Source: Sapria himalayana (taxonomy: Eukaryota; Streptophyta; Magnoliopsida; Malpighiales; Rafflesiaceae). From it: DNA of 64,000 nt. Below are positions 11,989-25,140 of this stretch, piece after piece. Location: NCBI GenBank assembly GCA_029783825.1, contig JAREIK010002991.1:303001-367000 (forward strand), written 5' to 3'. Position 1 is the stretch's first letter; each line of letters begins with the position of its first letter. The position numbers and the translations under genes were made by a program. The notes below the pieces were generated by a model. The model saw nothing but the letters and a program-made list of their open reading frames with translations, was not told the origin of the DNA and ran no database searches.

Positions 11989-14900
11989 TAGAGGTGTCAA
12001 ACGGGCCGGCCCAACACGGGCACGGCACGGCCCGTGGGCATGGCAAGGCCGTGCCGTGCCCGGCCCGCTCGGGCACGGCTTGGCTTGGCCAGGCGGCACG
12101 GGCGCACGGCAGGGGCAGGGCAGGCGGGAGCCGCAACGCGGGACCGAATCAACCGGGGTCCGGGTCCCGGGAGCCAAGCACGAGCACGGGCTGAAAATGC
12201 CAAAATGGCAGATTAGGAAAAAAAAATTTTTTTTTAAATTTTTTATTAAGTTTTTTGTATAGACTTTAGAGTATTAGTAATAATTAAAAAATATAATTTT
12301 TTGTAAAAATTATTACATTTAAAATTAAATAAAACAAACAAATATTAGAAAAAAAAAAAATTTCAATTAAGTTTAGCTTTTTTTATTATTATAATTTATT
12401 AATTATATATTAAAATTTAAAGTTATTAAATTTTAAAATAAAATTTAAATCATAAAATAATAAATAAATACATTAAGTTAGTAAAAATTTTAATTAAAAA
12501 AAAATTAAACTACACAAATGAAAAATTATCATTCATGCTTTTGAAATCAATAGTCCGAACAAAACAAGTATAAGTTTCAACACAACGTATGGTACAAAGT
12601 ACAAACAAAGTGTATAAATAAAATAAATAAAAAAACATCGAAAAAAAAGAGCAGATGAGCATCAATCGTCAAGCGGCATATCATGAGAATCATCAGCCGC
12701 AACATCAAGATCAGTATCATATGGATCATCATCATCGACAATCACCTCCTCCGCCAACGTAGTGGATGTGGATGCGACTGCAGTGTCTGTCACAGTCCCA
12801 GCTTCAACACGATCACTGATGCTAAATCTCGATTCATCCCAATCCTTCAAACATGCCAAGGCCTCAACCATATCTGGACGTAATCTCGATCTCCTATCCG
12901 AAATCACGTTCAGTGCAACAGAAAAAGCAGACTCCAATGCTACGCTCGACACCGGAGGAGTCAGTAGATCCCGTGTCATCCTAGATAGCACGAGATAGGC
13001 GGACTCATATGATTTCCACCACTGTAATAAATCAAGATTCTTATTGTCAGAAGGTGATAGGATTGAACAGTAATCGGTATCTAAGTACCGAGACAGCTCG
13101 CTCCTATGTGAATGTCCACCCCTACGTTTCCCCCTCGCTAGGTTAATGGAATAATCGTCATCTCCGAACAATGTATCAGTGTCCGTACTCACAGTCTCAC
13201 CACCACCACCACCATACCTAGTATCGTAGTATGTGAACAGGTCTGTCAACTTCTCGTAAATGAACCCTTCAGGTGGCTCTTCCAGGTTCATGCACGAGGA
13301 AATGAAAGTCAGGATGTTTTCAACCCCTTCCACCTTAACCCTAGGGTCCATGCATGCTGCGAGGCAATAAAGAGATGGAATGGTGGAACAGTACTTCAGG
13401 TACTTGGTCTCCATCTCTGCAACCATATGGCTAAGCGTCGGGTCCGCTCGATACTTCCTAAACATGCTACTAATATTGCATATGCAACGGAGTACAATGC
13501 AAGTGGTGGGCGTATAAGCCGACGAACACATGTTCGTCGTGTCATAAAATATCTTCAGGAATTTCATTTATGAAATTCCTGAAGCCCAGTCAGTATCATC
13601 AATAATAAGTTCACCACTCTTACTATTGAAATAGTCGGATATCACGTGTTCGTATCCAACACATAATTCCAACATCAGGTACGTGTAATTCCAATGATAT
13701 CTCACATCTGATTGGAATTTCTTCTTCTTAAGATTCGCAGACAAACAGAGATTACCAAACTCTTGTAGTCTGCGAGGAGTGCGAATATACTTGAGTGCAT
13801 TGCGTATATTTTCCAATGCGGGGGAACAGACCTTCATACCCGCTTGAACTATCAGGTTAATAACATGACACATGCATCTGACATGAAATATCTCTCCTAA
13901 TGGTGCGTCTCTAATATTCCTAACAAACATATTGATCGCTACTCCATTATTCGCAGCATTATCGAAAGTGACACTAAAATTTTATTTTGAATTTTATATT
14001 CCCTAAATATTTTCATCATACACTCAAAAATGACCGGGCCATCATGAGGATGAAGAATCTCAGTGAATCCTAATATTTTTTTATTGATTGTCCAGTTAGA
14101 ATCTACATAGTGGCTGGTGAGACATGCATAAGAAGAATCATCGTGACATGTCCATATATCGGACCTCACGGACACTACTCCACTATATGCCATAAATTTA
14201 TTAATTATTTTTTGTTTTTCTAACTTATATATCTTTAGTATGTCACTCCTAGATGTGGACCTAGGAATCTTACGATAGGAAGGCTGAAAATAAGTCTGCA
14301 TGATGCGCACTACCCTCGGATCTTCCGAAAATCTGATCGGAAGACCCATCAATGTGATGAGCCTGGCCATGCCGTCCCTACCCAACTCACTGGAGTATAC
14401 GAAGAGAGTAAACTTTGAGACTGAACTCGATCCAGTCTCAAAAAATGTAGTGCAAAGTTGGGTTTGCCTCGGATCTAAGGGTCCATGTTTTTTGGTGCAT
14501 AATTCGGCATGCCTCTTAAGGTGCCCAGTCCCACATGTTCTCTTGCATGTTAAAAGTCTCATACAATATTTGCACTGTGCCATTTCTTGTTCCTCACGCA
14601 TAATATTTACTTGTGTTATGATTTTAAAATGAGTCCAAACTACAGAAGTCCTCCTAGTTTTTTGTTTTAGAACTTTGGGTAGAGACGACTGGATAAACCA
14701 AATTTTCAGCAGCCGCATACGTCTATGTAACACTAACATTTTCATTTTCCAAATTTAAATACGTGTCAGGTGTATTTGTCATTTTTTATTTTTCGTAAGT
14801 TTTTCTAGAGAGAAAAGCTTTAGAGAGAGAAAGTACAAAAAAACGTAAAATATATTACCCGGTAAAAGCAATGAGGTCAGTCACGTGCAAGGTGCACCGC

Positions 14901-15633
14901 AGGAAGCTCTGATGTTCAAAACTCAAGTTGAGTTTCACGAAAATCCAAGCCGAAATCAAAATCACGAGGCCAGAGAGATAGATGCACGGTTTATGTAAGA
15001 GAGAGAAAGTATTGAGAGGTTTTATGTTTTTGAAAAACATAAATGTTATAGAAAGGAGGGTAGAATTTATAGGCTAAAGAATGTTTTTTTTAATAAAAAA
15101 AGATAATTTTTTATTAATTTTTTGAATTTTTTTACTATTTTTAAGGGGCAGAATCACAAGGACCATTGGATTCTGCCCCCTAGCCGTTGGAGGTGAATCC
15201 AAGGGCTGAAAATCGGTGGAGTTTGAATTTTTTTTTTTGCCGTTGGTTTTTGCTCGGATCACTTCAATGGGCGTCTGGAAGACTGGACTCGGGTTTCGGC
15301 AGAAAAGACCGCGGGTCAGGTCTGTTTGGACCCGACCAGCGGTCTTTTTACCGGGGGGGCCAGGGGACGGCCCGATGGGTCACATGGCGTGACGCGTGAG
15401 TCGTGACTCACGACTCACGCCACGGCACGCGTGACACGCCGCCAGTGCCACGCGTGCCTGCGTGAACCGGCACTGGATGGACCCGTGCCGGCGTGCCGTG
15501 CCAAGGCACGGCACAGCGCGAGATTATCTTAACCCGGGCACGGTTTAAGAACGTGCCGGGCCAGCCCAGGCAAGGCCGAACCGTGTCGTGCCTCGTGCAG
15601 GGCCGGGCCGGCCCGGCACGTTTGACACCTCTA
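11989..15633 (-). mobile_element. Near-complete hAT transposon with perfect 8-bp TSD
   Basis: The 3645-bp element has inverted termini TAGAGGTGTCAAACG at both ends, which extend imperfectly into GC-rich GGCC/GGCACG subterminal repeats. The target duplication GTTTGAAC is perfect (11981-11988 and 15634-15641). The transposase lies on the minus strand (14745 to 12662). The right subterminal region (15360-15620) contains short inverted GTGAGTCGTGACTCACGAC-type motifs and an ACCGCGGGTC block. Both are also present in the short elements at 20133-20583 and 31290-31717, marking those as deletion derivatives of this type. It is the best-preserved member of the family and a possible past source of transposase for the others. 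Confidence 0.95.
12662..14745 (-). pseudogene. hAT-family transposase, one frameshift and one in-frame stop
   Basis: In coding order there are three segments. The first is 268 codons (14745-13939): a BED zinc finger (Cys-x2-Cys in CKYC, then HLKRHAELC), then the start of the RNase H-like domain. The second is 120 codons (13930-13568) with HVRCMCHVINLIV, typical of hAT enzymes. The third is 301 codons (13567-12662) with the dimerisation region, including LLQWWKSYE, LLTPPVSSVALESAFS and ISDRRSRLRPDMVEAL, and an acidic tail. The first break is a one-base loss in a short T run (minus strand) near 13976. The second is a TAA at 13570-13568 in an otherwise continuous frame. About 690 codons in total is a normal hAT length. 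Only two lesions suggest recent inactivation, or annotation-level errors. Confidence 0.9.
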
Positions 15634-15766
15634 GTTTGAACTGAATGCCAAATTGACTTGATTTAAAATAATTAAAAAATGTATTTTGAAAAAAACTACA
15701 ACAACCAACTAAAAAGCTACTAAAACATTATCAATTGCAACGTGGCACGAGCCTACATGACGTGGA

Positions 15767-16276
15767 TTGAGGTGTCAAACAGGTCAGTTCGAGATAGCCC
15801 AGCCCTTTTTTTTCAGGCCCAACCGGGCTGGAATGTCGTGCCTAGAACGATATAATTTTTTAAAGGGCAAACTCAGCACGGGCCCGCGGCCCAAAATCCA
15901 CCCTGATTCGGGCCGAGGCGGGTCAAGTCGTTATTTTAGAAAATTAGGATTCCAGGGTCGCACCACCATCGCCCATCAAGAGTCACCACGTCATCCCCCC
16001 GTCGAGCGTCGCTCAGTGCGTGGTCACTCATGTTGTGCACACGTGCCAGGCACACGTGTTGTGCCTGGCACGGCACGTGTGCCAAATACCCTCGGCAGGG
16101 CACGGCACATCACGTGGACCATGCTACCTTCCGCCCGTCACAGCATAACATGATTCATGCCAAGGGTGGTCGAGGCACGAGCCCAGGCACGCTATTGTAG
16201 CATGCCATGTCGTGCCAAGCACGCCTGAAATGGGACCAAGTCCGACTCGAGCCGCTCGGCCCATTTGACACCTATA
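15767..16276. mobile_element. Non-autonomous hAT element (MITE)
   Basis: The 510-bp element begins TTGAGGTGTCAAACAGG and ends CATTTGACACCTATA. The flanking 8-mers GACGTGGA and GACGTGGG match at 7 of 8. It lies only 125 bp from the near-complete element, in which direction the transposase source would be. The interior is GC-rich with GGCACG/CGTGCC words and no coding capacity. The open frames across it are incidental. Confidence 0.88.
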
Positions 16277-16284
16277 GACGTGGG

Positions 16285-17050
16285 TCACATGACTTGTCCC
16301 AAATGTGCATGCGCATGACCTAACAAGAAAAAATTTACACAACCAAGTGACCTTTGTTTGGTTGTTAGATTACATCTCCAAATATCCTTGAGATGTTTTA
16401 TTACTCCCGATTTCATAATATTCATCCTTGTTCGTTTGTGATGCCCCATTGAAATTTTTCCAAGAAATGAAGTGAAAGAATTATCTAAGCTTTTGCCTAA
16501 AATTACTTACAAAATATCAAACCAATTGCTTGCCAGATAAGCGAGGTGTTATAAAAGTATAAAATAAAATGGATAGAAAAATTATGTCTTGTTTTTATTA
16601 AAATAAAGTTGAAAAATTATTTTTAAAATTTAAAAAAAAAAACTATAAATAGGTAGATTAAATTTTTTCATATTCCTCCTCAACTCAAATAATCTTCTCC
16701 CTTCTCTCTCTAATTATAACTCCAAATTAATTCTCACAAATTCACTCTAATTATATATAATTGGATTATATTGTTGTAAAGTTTTTTTCTTATTTATAAT
16801 TATATTTTATACTTGACGACAAAATGCATTCGATCAAAAAAATCATGATCAATTAAACTATGGTTGCAAGTCTATAAATTAATAAGTTAAACGTTTACTT
16901 TCTAAAATTAAAAAATAAAAAAAATAATTATTTTAATAAATATGAATTATATGTTATACATAAAGTTGATATAGATAATAATAATCTAACCAATAAGTTA
17001 AAGATCAGTTTGTTTCCCAAGCAGATATCAATCCAGATACCTAAAAATCT
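16285..17050. other. AT-rich non-coding stretch
   Basis: No gene, terminus or repeat family could be recognised here. It may include the unrecognised left part of the decayed hAT copy that follows. Confidence 0.3.
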
Positions 17051-17479
17051 AGATTTCATAAATGAACATCTCTAATTTGTAATTCTTTTAATATAATTAA
17101 AAAAATATTAAAGAAATCAAAAAAGATTAAACCAAATATAAGTATTATGAAAAAATTATAGCTTTAAAACTAATGATAGAGCTTGACATCTTAGGAGACA
17201 CCAAATAATGCATCAAAAAATACATTGCACTATATCCTAAGCAAATTCAACTTAGCAATTGAACCATTAAATTTTGATAAATTTCAGAATCGATGATCCC
17301 ATCATTTATCATAAATTTATATAAATTGATAATAATATCATAGCAATTCATGTATTATAGAATACATGAATTGACTAATAATATCGATTAATAAAAAATT
17401 ATTAATTAATAAATTTAAAAAATATAATTGCGTAGTATCAATAATATTAATATATAAATTAATTATTGCGACATTCTGA

Positions 17480-18060
17480 TACAAACTACATCAATATTTA
17501 TAAGGATGTAGATGAGCACTTATGTATGTGGGCAAACCTTTAACCTTGTGCTATTTTTTGGGTGGAGTTAGTCTTGGCCTAAGCACTCATCATTCTAGCA
17601 TCAAAGCTCGCACTCAATCATAGGACCCAAGCTCAAGGCTTTAATTACACCCAAAAGCTAACACTAGAGTAAAAGTTTGTCTCCTGACTTAAGTACTCAT
17701 CTACACCTTATGGATATTCGATGTGAGTTGCATCATTCTACCCCCCTTGAGAAACCAAACTTCATGGATGGCCTACACTCTAGGTGACCTGTACTTTGGC
17801 TAACATTCAATTTAGGCAACTTTTTTTGGCCGACAAAATTTGGGCCCATCTTTTTTTGGCATACCAAGTAGCCTTTTCTAATGAAGTATAATCTTCCTCT
17901 GATACCAAAATAATGAGTACTTAAGCCCAAAGAACTAAATTCACTCAAAAACTAGCTCATGAGTAGAGGTTTGTCCCATAACTTAAATACCAATCTACAC
18001 TCTTATGGTTACGAGTATCCAATGTCAGTCGTATCACATTCCTTTTGAATGCTTCCGTAT
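17480..18060. repeat. Inserted repeat with two internal direct copies
   Basis: Two related stretches, about 17650-17750 and 17945-18045, share the order TTTGTC..CTTAA..T/ACCATCTACAC..TTATGG..TATTCGATGT/ATCCAATGT..CATCATTC/CACATTCC. They lie about 290 bp apart in the same orientation inside an old hAT transposase. This could be a solo LTR pair or an internally duplicated short element. The class is not determined. Confidence 0.5.
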
Positions 18061-19612
18061 ATACTTCATTAGTTCTAGCTGAAAATTAAATAAAAAAATA
18101 TTATAAGTTTGTTAGATCGTGCAACTTCTTGATGATTTGGCTACACAAAAAAGTTTTTCAAGTATCTCTAAATAATTTATCATACAAAATAAAATTTATA
18201 ATATAATATTTGATAATATTTTAAATAATAGTATCGCAATAAAAATATTCACAAAAACTATTAGAGAAGGTTTCCTAGCTAAGATTTTTAATGTTAGCAT
18301 TATATATTACATAACAAATTTAATAGCATAAAAGAGCTTTTAAATACTATCTACCTCATTAGATAAATTTGAATAAATTAAAATCTATTAAAATATCTAG
18401 CAAACTATAAAAATTTATAATCTATATAAATTAGTAGACTTAAATAAAGATTCCCACTAAATGTCATATTTTGTTAAAAATCAACAAATTTGATGTTGAA
18501 TTCATATATTTGTTAATACATAATATTCAGCTTTGTTAATAATAAAATTAATAAAATAATAATTAATAAATCAAATTAGAATATATAATTTAAAAAATTA
18601 TCATAAAAAAATTTACAATATGATAAATTTATATTTGTCTTTAAACACTCATACACTCTTACATCATATTTTATTAAAATAATATATAGAAACTCATATT
18701 TTATTAGCATAATTATTAAAATAAAAAAAAATTAAAATAATAAACAATCATTCTATTTCTTTATTACCTAGCTGCAAGTATAAAACAGAGAATTAAGATT
18801 AAAAGAATAAAAAATATAATGAAATATAAAAGTAATTGTATTAATTGACTACAATAAATAAAGAATAAAATTTATGAATAATTAAAAATTTTATATAAGT
18901 ATTATAAAAATAAGTATAATAATTATAGATAACTTCCAAGTACGAAGATTGATATCATATTTTGAAAAGATAATTTTTTAATTCAATTGGATAAGAATAA
19001 GCAACATGGTGGTCCTTTGAAAATATGTGAGCTATCGAGATACTTAGCCATTAATTACTATTTGATCTTATCTAGAGTTATATTAAGAATTTATATATAT
19101 TAAATTAACGTAAATCATATAAAATTACTTTTCTTGTACAATCTAAAATAGAGTATGAACTATTAACCCCTTTGATGTCTAGTGTAGGTGAGAGTTGGTT
19201 AATTTATGAATGAATATTATTTTAGAATATAAAATAAGACTAAAGCTAGATATTATAAAAATTTTATCGTGGTTAAAAAATTAGAAAGATACATAGATGA
19301 GTTTTCAAGATCAAGCCCAAATATTATAAAAAAATTAGAACCATATCAAAATTTAGAATAACAAATAATATAATAATCATTACCCAGTAGTCAATAGGAT
19401 GGCCATTACATTACAATTTGATATTTTCTCATTTTTTTTTCTTATTTTCAAAGATTGTAACAATTTGACATTCGTTATTTTAAGTGTGTTTGTTTTATTT
19501 TTCTAATGTAATTAAATTTACATTGCATTTATAAATTTAGAATTTTTTAATAATATCTAATTATTTTTTATTTTCATAATTTCAAAAATTATATTTATAT
19601 TATATAATAAAT

Positions 19613-19637
19613 TTTGTGTGTGTGTGTGTGTGTGTGC
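19613..19637. repeat. (TG)n microsatellite
   Basis: An uninterrupted TG dinucleotide run. Confidence 0.9.
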
Positions 19638-20132
19638 AGCTTGTCTTACCTATAGGTAGACAGCACATGTTATTGTCAATTGCTACAACCCATGGATGAC
19701 AATGGCATGAAGCAGCTTAGCAACTAGATCGCACTTGAGCTAGTTATGGACACATTACACCACATCTAGGCTAGCCTAGGTTAGGTGCTTGTCAAATTTA
19801 ATTCCAAATATATTCAACACAGCATGGCCAGCACAACCTAATTTGAAACCAGAACAACAAGACATTCTAAGTCATCCTAATTTTCATCAATGCAGATAAG
19901 GAACGCGGCGGTGACATAGAAAACCAGATAGTGCAAGCCTGACAGAATCCATTAGTCACCTCTAATTATCAATGACTACTTCAAGTCAACATAATATCTT
20001 CCTTAATCTAAGGACTATGCACTACTCAAAATAAAAAAGTCTAATTTAATAAATTTCTTTCTTGAGATGATTCCAAAAAATACATTATTCACATCTAATA
20101 ATTAGATTCTTTATCTATGAGATATTATCAAT

Positions 20133-20583
20133 TAGAGGTGTCAAACGGGCCGGGCCGGGCCAGCCCGTTTTTTTAATGCATGTTCGTGCTATCGTTCCGG
20201 GGCTGGCACGGCACGGTTACTATACCGTGTCGTGCCCGGCCCGGCACGGTTTAAAAGCAGCCAAGCCCGGCACGGCCCGTAGGCACGGCGGGCCGTGCTG
20301 TGCCTTGCCTGGCCCGCTCGGGCTTGCCTGTCCGAGCAGTTCGGGATACGGGGGAGCACGGGTCGGGTCGAATCAGACCCGACCCGCGGTCTTTTTTTGC
20401 AGGAGGGGCGTCGTGGAGTCGGGCTCAGGAGACAACCGGCACGGGACAAACCCGTGCCGGGGTGCCGTGCCGCGGGCCGACCCGTGTCGGGCACGGCACG
20501 GCTCGTGCCTAACCCGGGCACGGAATTTTTCCGTGCCGTGCAGTGCCTCGTGTCGGGCCGGGCCGGCCCGGTTGACACCTCTA
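20133..20583. mobile_element. Non-autonomous hAT element (MITE) with perfect TSD
   Basis: The 451-bp element has termini TAGAGGTGTCAAACGGGCC and GTTGACACCTCTA. The target duplication TTATCAAT is perfect (20125-20132, 20584-20591). It is strongly GC-rich inside an AT-rich locus, and this creates several overlapping spurious open frames on both strands. The interior includes an ACCCGCGGTCTTTTT block also found near 15310-15350 in the near-complete element, indicating origin by internal deletion. Confidence 0.94.
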
Positions 20584-20591
20584 TTATCAAT

Positions 20592-23575
20592 AATATAAAA
20601 ATTCATATAATTAGCATCTTAATCAGTACAAAAAAGTATCAAGATAATTCACATAAAACATCTTAGTGAACCTACGTGCAACAAATATTGTATTAAGATG
20701 ATTTATCTCTCCAACTGAACTAGTCTGTATGATGAACACGTAGGCAAAACCAATATTAGACTTTCAAAAATGTCGAGGTATGACTTCGCAAATTTTATTA
20801 GAATACCCATCTCTTCTAACATGGCATAACATAATAATGAATATAATGATGTCTTAGAATGAGATCTGGATACACTAATTTCAACAAAAAAAAGTAGTAA
20901 AAGATATCAAATAATAAAGAAAATATAGAGACAATAATATCAATGCAATAAAATATTGAGCATAACTCATAAATTTCTTTCAGAAAATGATCAAAATATC
21001 AAAATCAAAATAAAAATAGCTGGTTACAAGATCATCTGGTTTTTCAAGAGACTCTTCTACTCTAAACATGCTGCATATATCTCATGCTCTTTGTATAGTT
21101 TCTAAGTCAAATGGAATAAAGTCTTTTAGTTTCTAATTTATCATAGGTCAAAACTAGAGTTAACTTATGAATTTCTAGATTATTTGACCTCAGAAAAATT
21201 TTTTTATGAAAAATATTAAACTTTTCAAGATCAATCTTTTATGTACTCATTAGTATAATGATGACTTCATAGAAATCTTATCATATTATGGACTAATAAG
21301 TTTTAATGTAGCCAACAAGTAACTCTTGTCCAACCAAAAGATCCAAGTGGGACTATAGAGAAGTTAATAAAAGTGATGGGTCTATCTGTATACTTTGGAC
21401 TCACTCTTCTTGAACTCGCTACAAAAATGTCCTACTAAAAAAAATAATATTAGCATTTACTAATACTCTACTAAATTCTAATAAAAGATATTAATATTAT
21501 TTTTGAGTACTAAAATAATCAAGAAAAATATATTTCAAAACCTTATATGTCATCTTATATCGATCTAGAGAAAAATTTTGAACAAAAAAATAATCTCAAA
21601 AACTATGGAATACAAATTAAATAATTTCTTTTAGTGATGCATGAACAAAAATAACACAAGATATAAAAAAAACAAAAAGAGATATTTGATTGATAAGAAG
21701 ATTCATGATTAAAATCATATATTTTCAAAATTATTTTAAAATATTACAACCAAAAATATGCATATGAGATGTCCCTACCAAATATTTATTATTCATTCCT
21801 ACAACTTTATTTTCTAAATGTGTTTGAATAAGAAATTTAGTATATAATCTTATTTGTGTAATATGCATTATAATGCATTATTATTATTATTATTTTATTT
21901 TATTTTATATATTGACATTATTTTATTTTTGAAAAAAAAAATTAAAGAAAAAAATTATGAATTATAAACAAAAAAATATCAATCACATAAAGCAAGTATA
22001 ATCATCGTTAAATATAATAAAATATATAAATTCCTCTTGAGGCCAATCTCTATTAGATATTCATACATCTAAGTATATCAGATTAATTAAGTTCTGACTC
22101 ACACAAATCTAGTTGGTAGGATAGAAAACTCTAACAAATTTTTCTAAGTTCAAACTAACACATTGCACACTATAGTATTAAGAAACCTCTAACACTATGA
22201 TCTATCATACTCATTTTAACCAATAATAGGTGACCAAGTCAAAAAATAAACATATAATAAATCAACAATACACATATATTTAGCGAGATATGCTACTATA
22301 AAAGTAAGAACATGTAAATTAATTTGTTCGATCTTAAAGTAAGTTTTCCTCAAACTCTTCTATTTTTATAAATAATTATCAGAAAAAAAAAATGAAAACA
22401 ATCTTAAATTTTATATTTAAAAAAAAAAAAACTCATAGAAATAAAAATTAAGTAAACAATCATAATTAAAGAGAACATGTGAACATAATAAAGAACCAAA
22501 TTAAATATTATAATAACTAACAAATTTGAATGACATATCATTGGATATTACAATATTTAATGAACAATAGAACAAATAATAAAGAGAAAATAATCACATA
22601 TAATATAATTAATTATTTCTAAGTTAATAACCTAGGAGTCTAGAGTAGGAAGATGAGTCAATACATCAATAGTGCATGAAGACCGAAGTATCTAATGTTG
22701 CCTTGCTTATGAGGAATTCCATGTAATTTTACCTAATAAGGCAACAAAAAAAAGAAATTTGTGATAACACTTAAATGGCTACAATAATTGGCTTGTCCCC
22801 CTCAGCTATCTATTGTGCTCCCGACCCCTTCTCTAAAAACAACTCTCATCGACTCTCTCTAGCATGAACCATGTTCTTGAAGTGTGCATTAAATTGAGAC
22901 TTTCTTTCCAATGCCTCTACCACAACTAGTACTCCCTCAACTGTCAGTATACACTAAATAAAATGATTATCCAATAGATCCAAATATGCTTCATCTATAC
23001 TAAACTAACTCATTAGATAACTTCGCTTTGATGGGAGACACTCAATCACTCATGGCTTGGCTACAAATTCATAAGAAACTATATGGTAGTAAATACAAAA
23101 TTATCATGACAAAAAATTGCTCATCTGAAACACAACCTCCGATGCCATAACTTCCAAAAATCATGTAACAAGCTAAGTGAAACATGTATAGTGAGTAGCA
23201 ACCTACTCAAGTACAATTGGTTCTTCTAGCCTCAAACCCATACATAAGCTATAAATTTACATTATAAACTTGTGTTGTCTGAGATAAAAAATAATAAAAA
23301 TATTAACTCTCATGATATCTTGCATAAGATGCAAAATAAAAAAATTAATATTAATTTTTACTCTATAGATTGTCACATGAGAATCAAAAGATAGAATTCA
23401 AAAAGTAATTACTTCTCATTTGTCCCATCACTAAGTGGCTTATTTGTCAGGTGATTCATCACCTTCTGACTAAAGAATTATATCTAAATTCTTATAGTTC
23501 ATTATAAATAATTCATGTATTTAAATTTTTATATGTAACATATAAAAATGTAATTACATATAAAGATGTAGCACA
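20592..23575. other. AT-rich repeat-derived DNA, no gene seen
   Basis: The sequence is AT-rich with poly(A) and TTATT tracts. The stretch around 21480-22230 resembles 32160-32780 in word order (for example ATCAAGAAAAATATATTT against ATCAATAAAAATATATTT, and the AAGCAAGTATAATCAT against ACAAATATAATCATTA region). An old repeat family is therefore present twice. I cannot name the class. Confidence 0.35.
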
Positions 23576-23900
23576 CTAAGTTGATGAACAACACTACACA
23601 TACTTCACTAGCAATGCACTCGCTTTTCACCAACATCACAATATTACACCCATTTTACCCAATTATAATTCACACAAACACCATGCACAACCGCTTGCCA
23701 CACACACACACACACACGACGCACCCTCATTACACACATGATGCACCATGCTAAAATAAATGAATAATAATAAGTTGTAATCGATAACACAAAAAAAAAA
23801 ATAAGAAGAAAAAATATATAAAATCTGGTAGCTCACATATTGGGTATTCTTATGCATAATAAAATAAACAAATAAAAATAATAAGTTGTAATCCATAACA
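23575..23900. repeat. CAC-rich tract and LTR-like repeat
   Basis: A CAC/ACA-rich tract with a short (CA)n at about 23699-23717 is followed by sequence (GTAGCTCACATATTGGGT) similar to 4310-4360 and 29610-29640. These look like copies of one LTR or leader family near copia remnants. Confidence 0.4.
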
Positions 23901-23929
23901 CAAACAAAATTTTAAAAAAAAAAGATAAA

Positions 23930-25140
23930 AATATTAAAAACAAAAACAAAACCTCAATGATATATTTTCTACACAACTCAAAATACACAAAGCTACATCC
24001 CAATGAATTTTTCTAGGAGAATTTAATAAATAATTTATTATATTAATATTATATATAATGTCTAATCTATTATTTATTTGATATTTAAATTTGTCTATAA
24101 ATTTTCTATATCTAAACAAATTAAAAATAATAATGGTGTGAAAAATAAGATGCAAACCTATATCTAGCAGTTATCTATGGGCATACACCTAAACAAATTA
24201 AATTCTAACAAGATATCAAGTGTATAATTTTTCTAAGAAAATGACATCATATCCTTCGAGTGCATCATCTCAATCTCAATACAATATTTGAGATACTCAA
24301 AATTTTTTGTTTTAAAATTATTCTAAATAATTATTTAAGCTAGATAATTTCCAAATGAATATCAAATATGATGATTATATCATCAAAATAAATTAATAAA
24401 ATATTATCAGTTTACAAACTACAACGATAAACTCAAGAACTCCAAAAAATATATCTATGAAAATCTAACCCCATTATTACAAAATTACCTCTGCTAAACT
24501 AAATTTTTGATGATTCTTTTAGCTGATATAAGATTTTTTACAATTTACACATGATGTATATACTCTCCAAAATTGAAAAACATAGAATCTACTCTATATA
24601 CACCTCCTCAATATTTTCCTAAAGTAAACATTTCACATTTCTAATTGATACAATAGCCACTCGTGAGGAATCATAAGAGTTAAATGTAATCTGATAAAAA
24701 TAATTTTAGCTAATAAAGAAAAAATATCATTGCCATTAATCTCACACATCAAAGTAAAGTCTCTAGCAACATGTACACCATTAACTGAGTCTACATTTTC
24801 ATCATGTACAATAGTTCCAGCATACACTCATTTACATCCCACCAAAAACTTATTAAAAAGTTTAGAAATAATATTCCAAATTGCATGAAGAGAAAAAATT
24901 CAAAATTCAACATAATATTTTTTTTATCCTAAATGAGCAAGTATCTTAAATGTAGTTGTTGGATCATGCAACTATCAATTAAAGTTAAAAAATTCTTATA
25001 TAATACTAATACAAGAATGAGAGTCCTTGGAAACATGGATGCTAAGTAGAGTAGCAACTTTCTAATTGTAATCAGAATGTTGAAGTCAACTTTTTGCATC
25101 AAATCAACTAATAATAAAGAGAACTTTGCAAGCAACTATC
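23930..25140 (-). pseudogene. Decayed Ty1-copia reverse transcriptase region
   Basis: Minus-strand frames keep recognisable copia blocks. At 24827-24633, FTLMCEINGNDIFSLLAK.. corresponds to the block normally reading YNDTFSPVAK with RLLLSLA downstream. At 24155-23934, YRKFIDKFKYQ..RLDI..HWDVALCIL corresponds to the YRRLVGKLNYLT..RPDI..HWDAVIRIL block. Order and orientation are consistent with a single minus-strand element. Stops are frequent and the upstream part (24930-25135) is unrecognisable at protein level. Confidence 0.65.

Larger units (their letters stand above)
17050..19964 (+). mobile_element. Very old hAT transposon copy, plus-strand transposase, interrupted
   Basis: Segments at about 17190-17260 match the BED-finger region of the family (CTTAGGAGACACCAAATAAT region followed by the CATCAAAAAA-CCTAAGCAAATTC equivalents). 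Segments at about 19030-19080 match the GAGCTATCGAGATACTTAG (LSRYL) block before the dimerisation domain. A degenerate right terminus TTAGTCACCTCTA ends at 19964 after a GC-richer stretch with GGCATG words. The left end was not found. A foreign repeat (17480-18060) interrupts it. No frame remains open. Confidence 0.5.

Noticed and set aside
20176..20598. Open frames of 120-140 codons in the short GC-rich elements (also 31284-31712 and 5882-6220)
   Set aside because: They overlap on both strands within non-autonomous hAT elements and have no protein features beyond GC bias.
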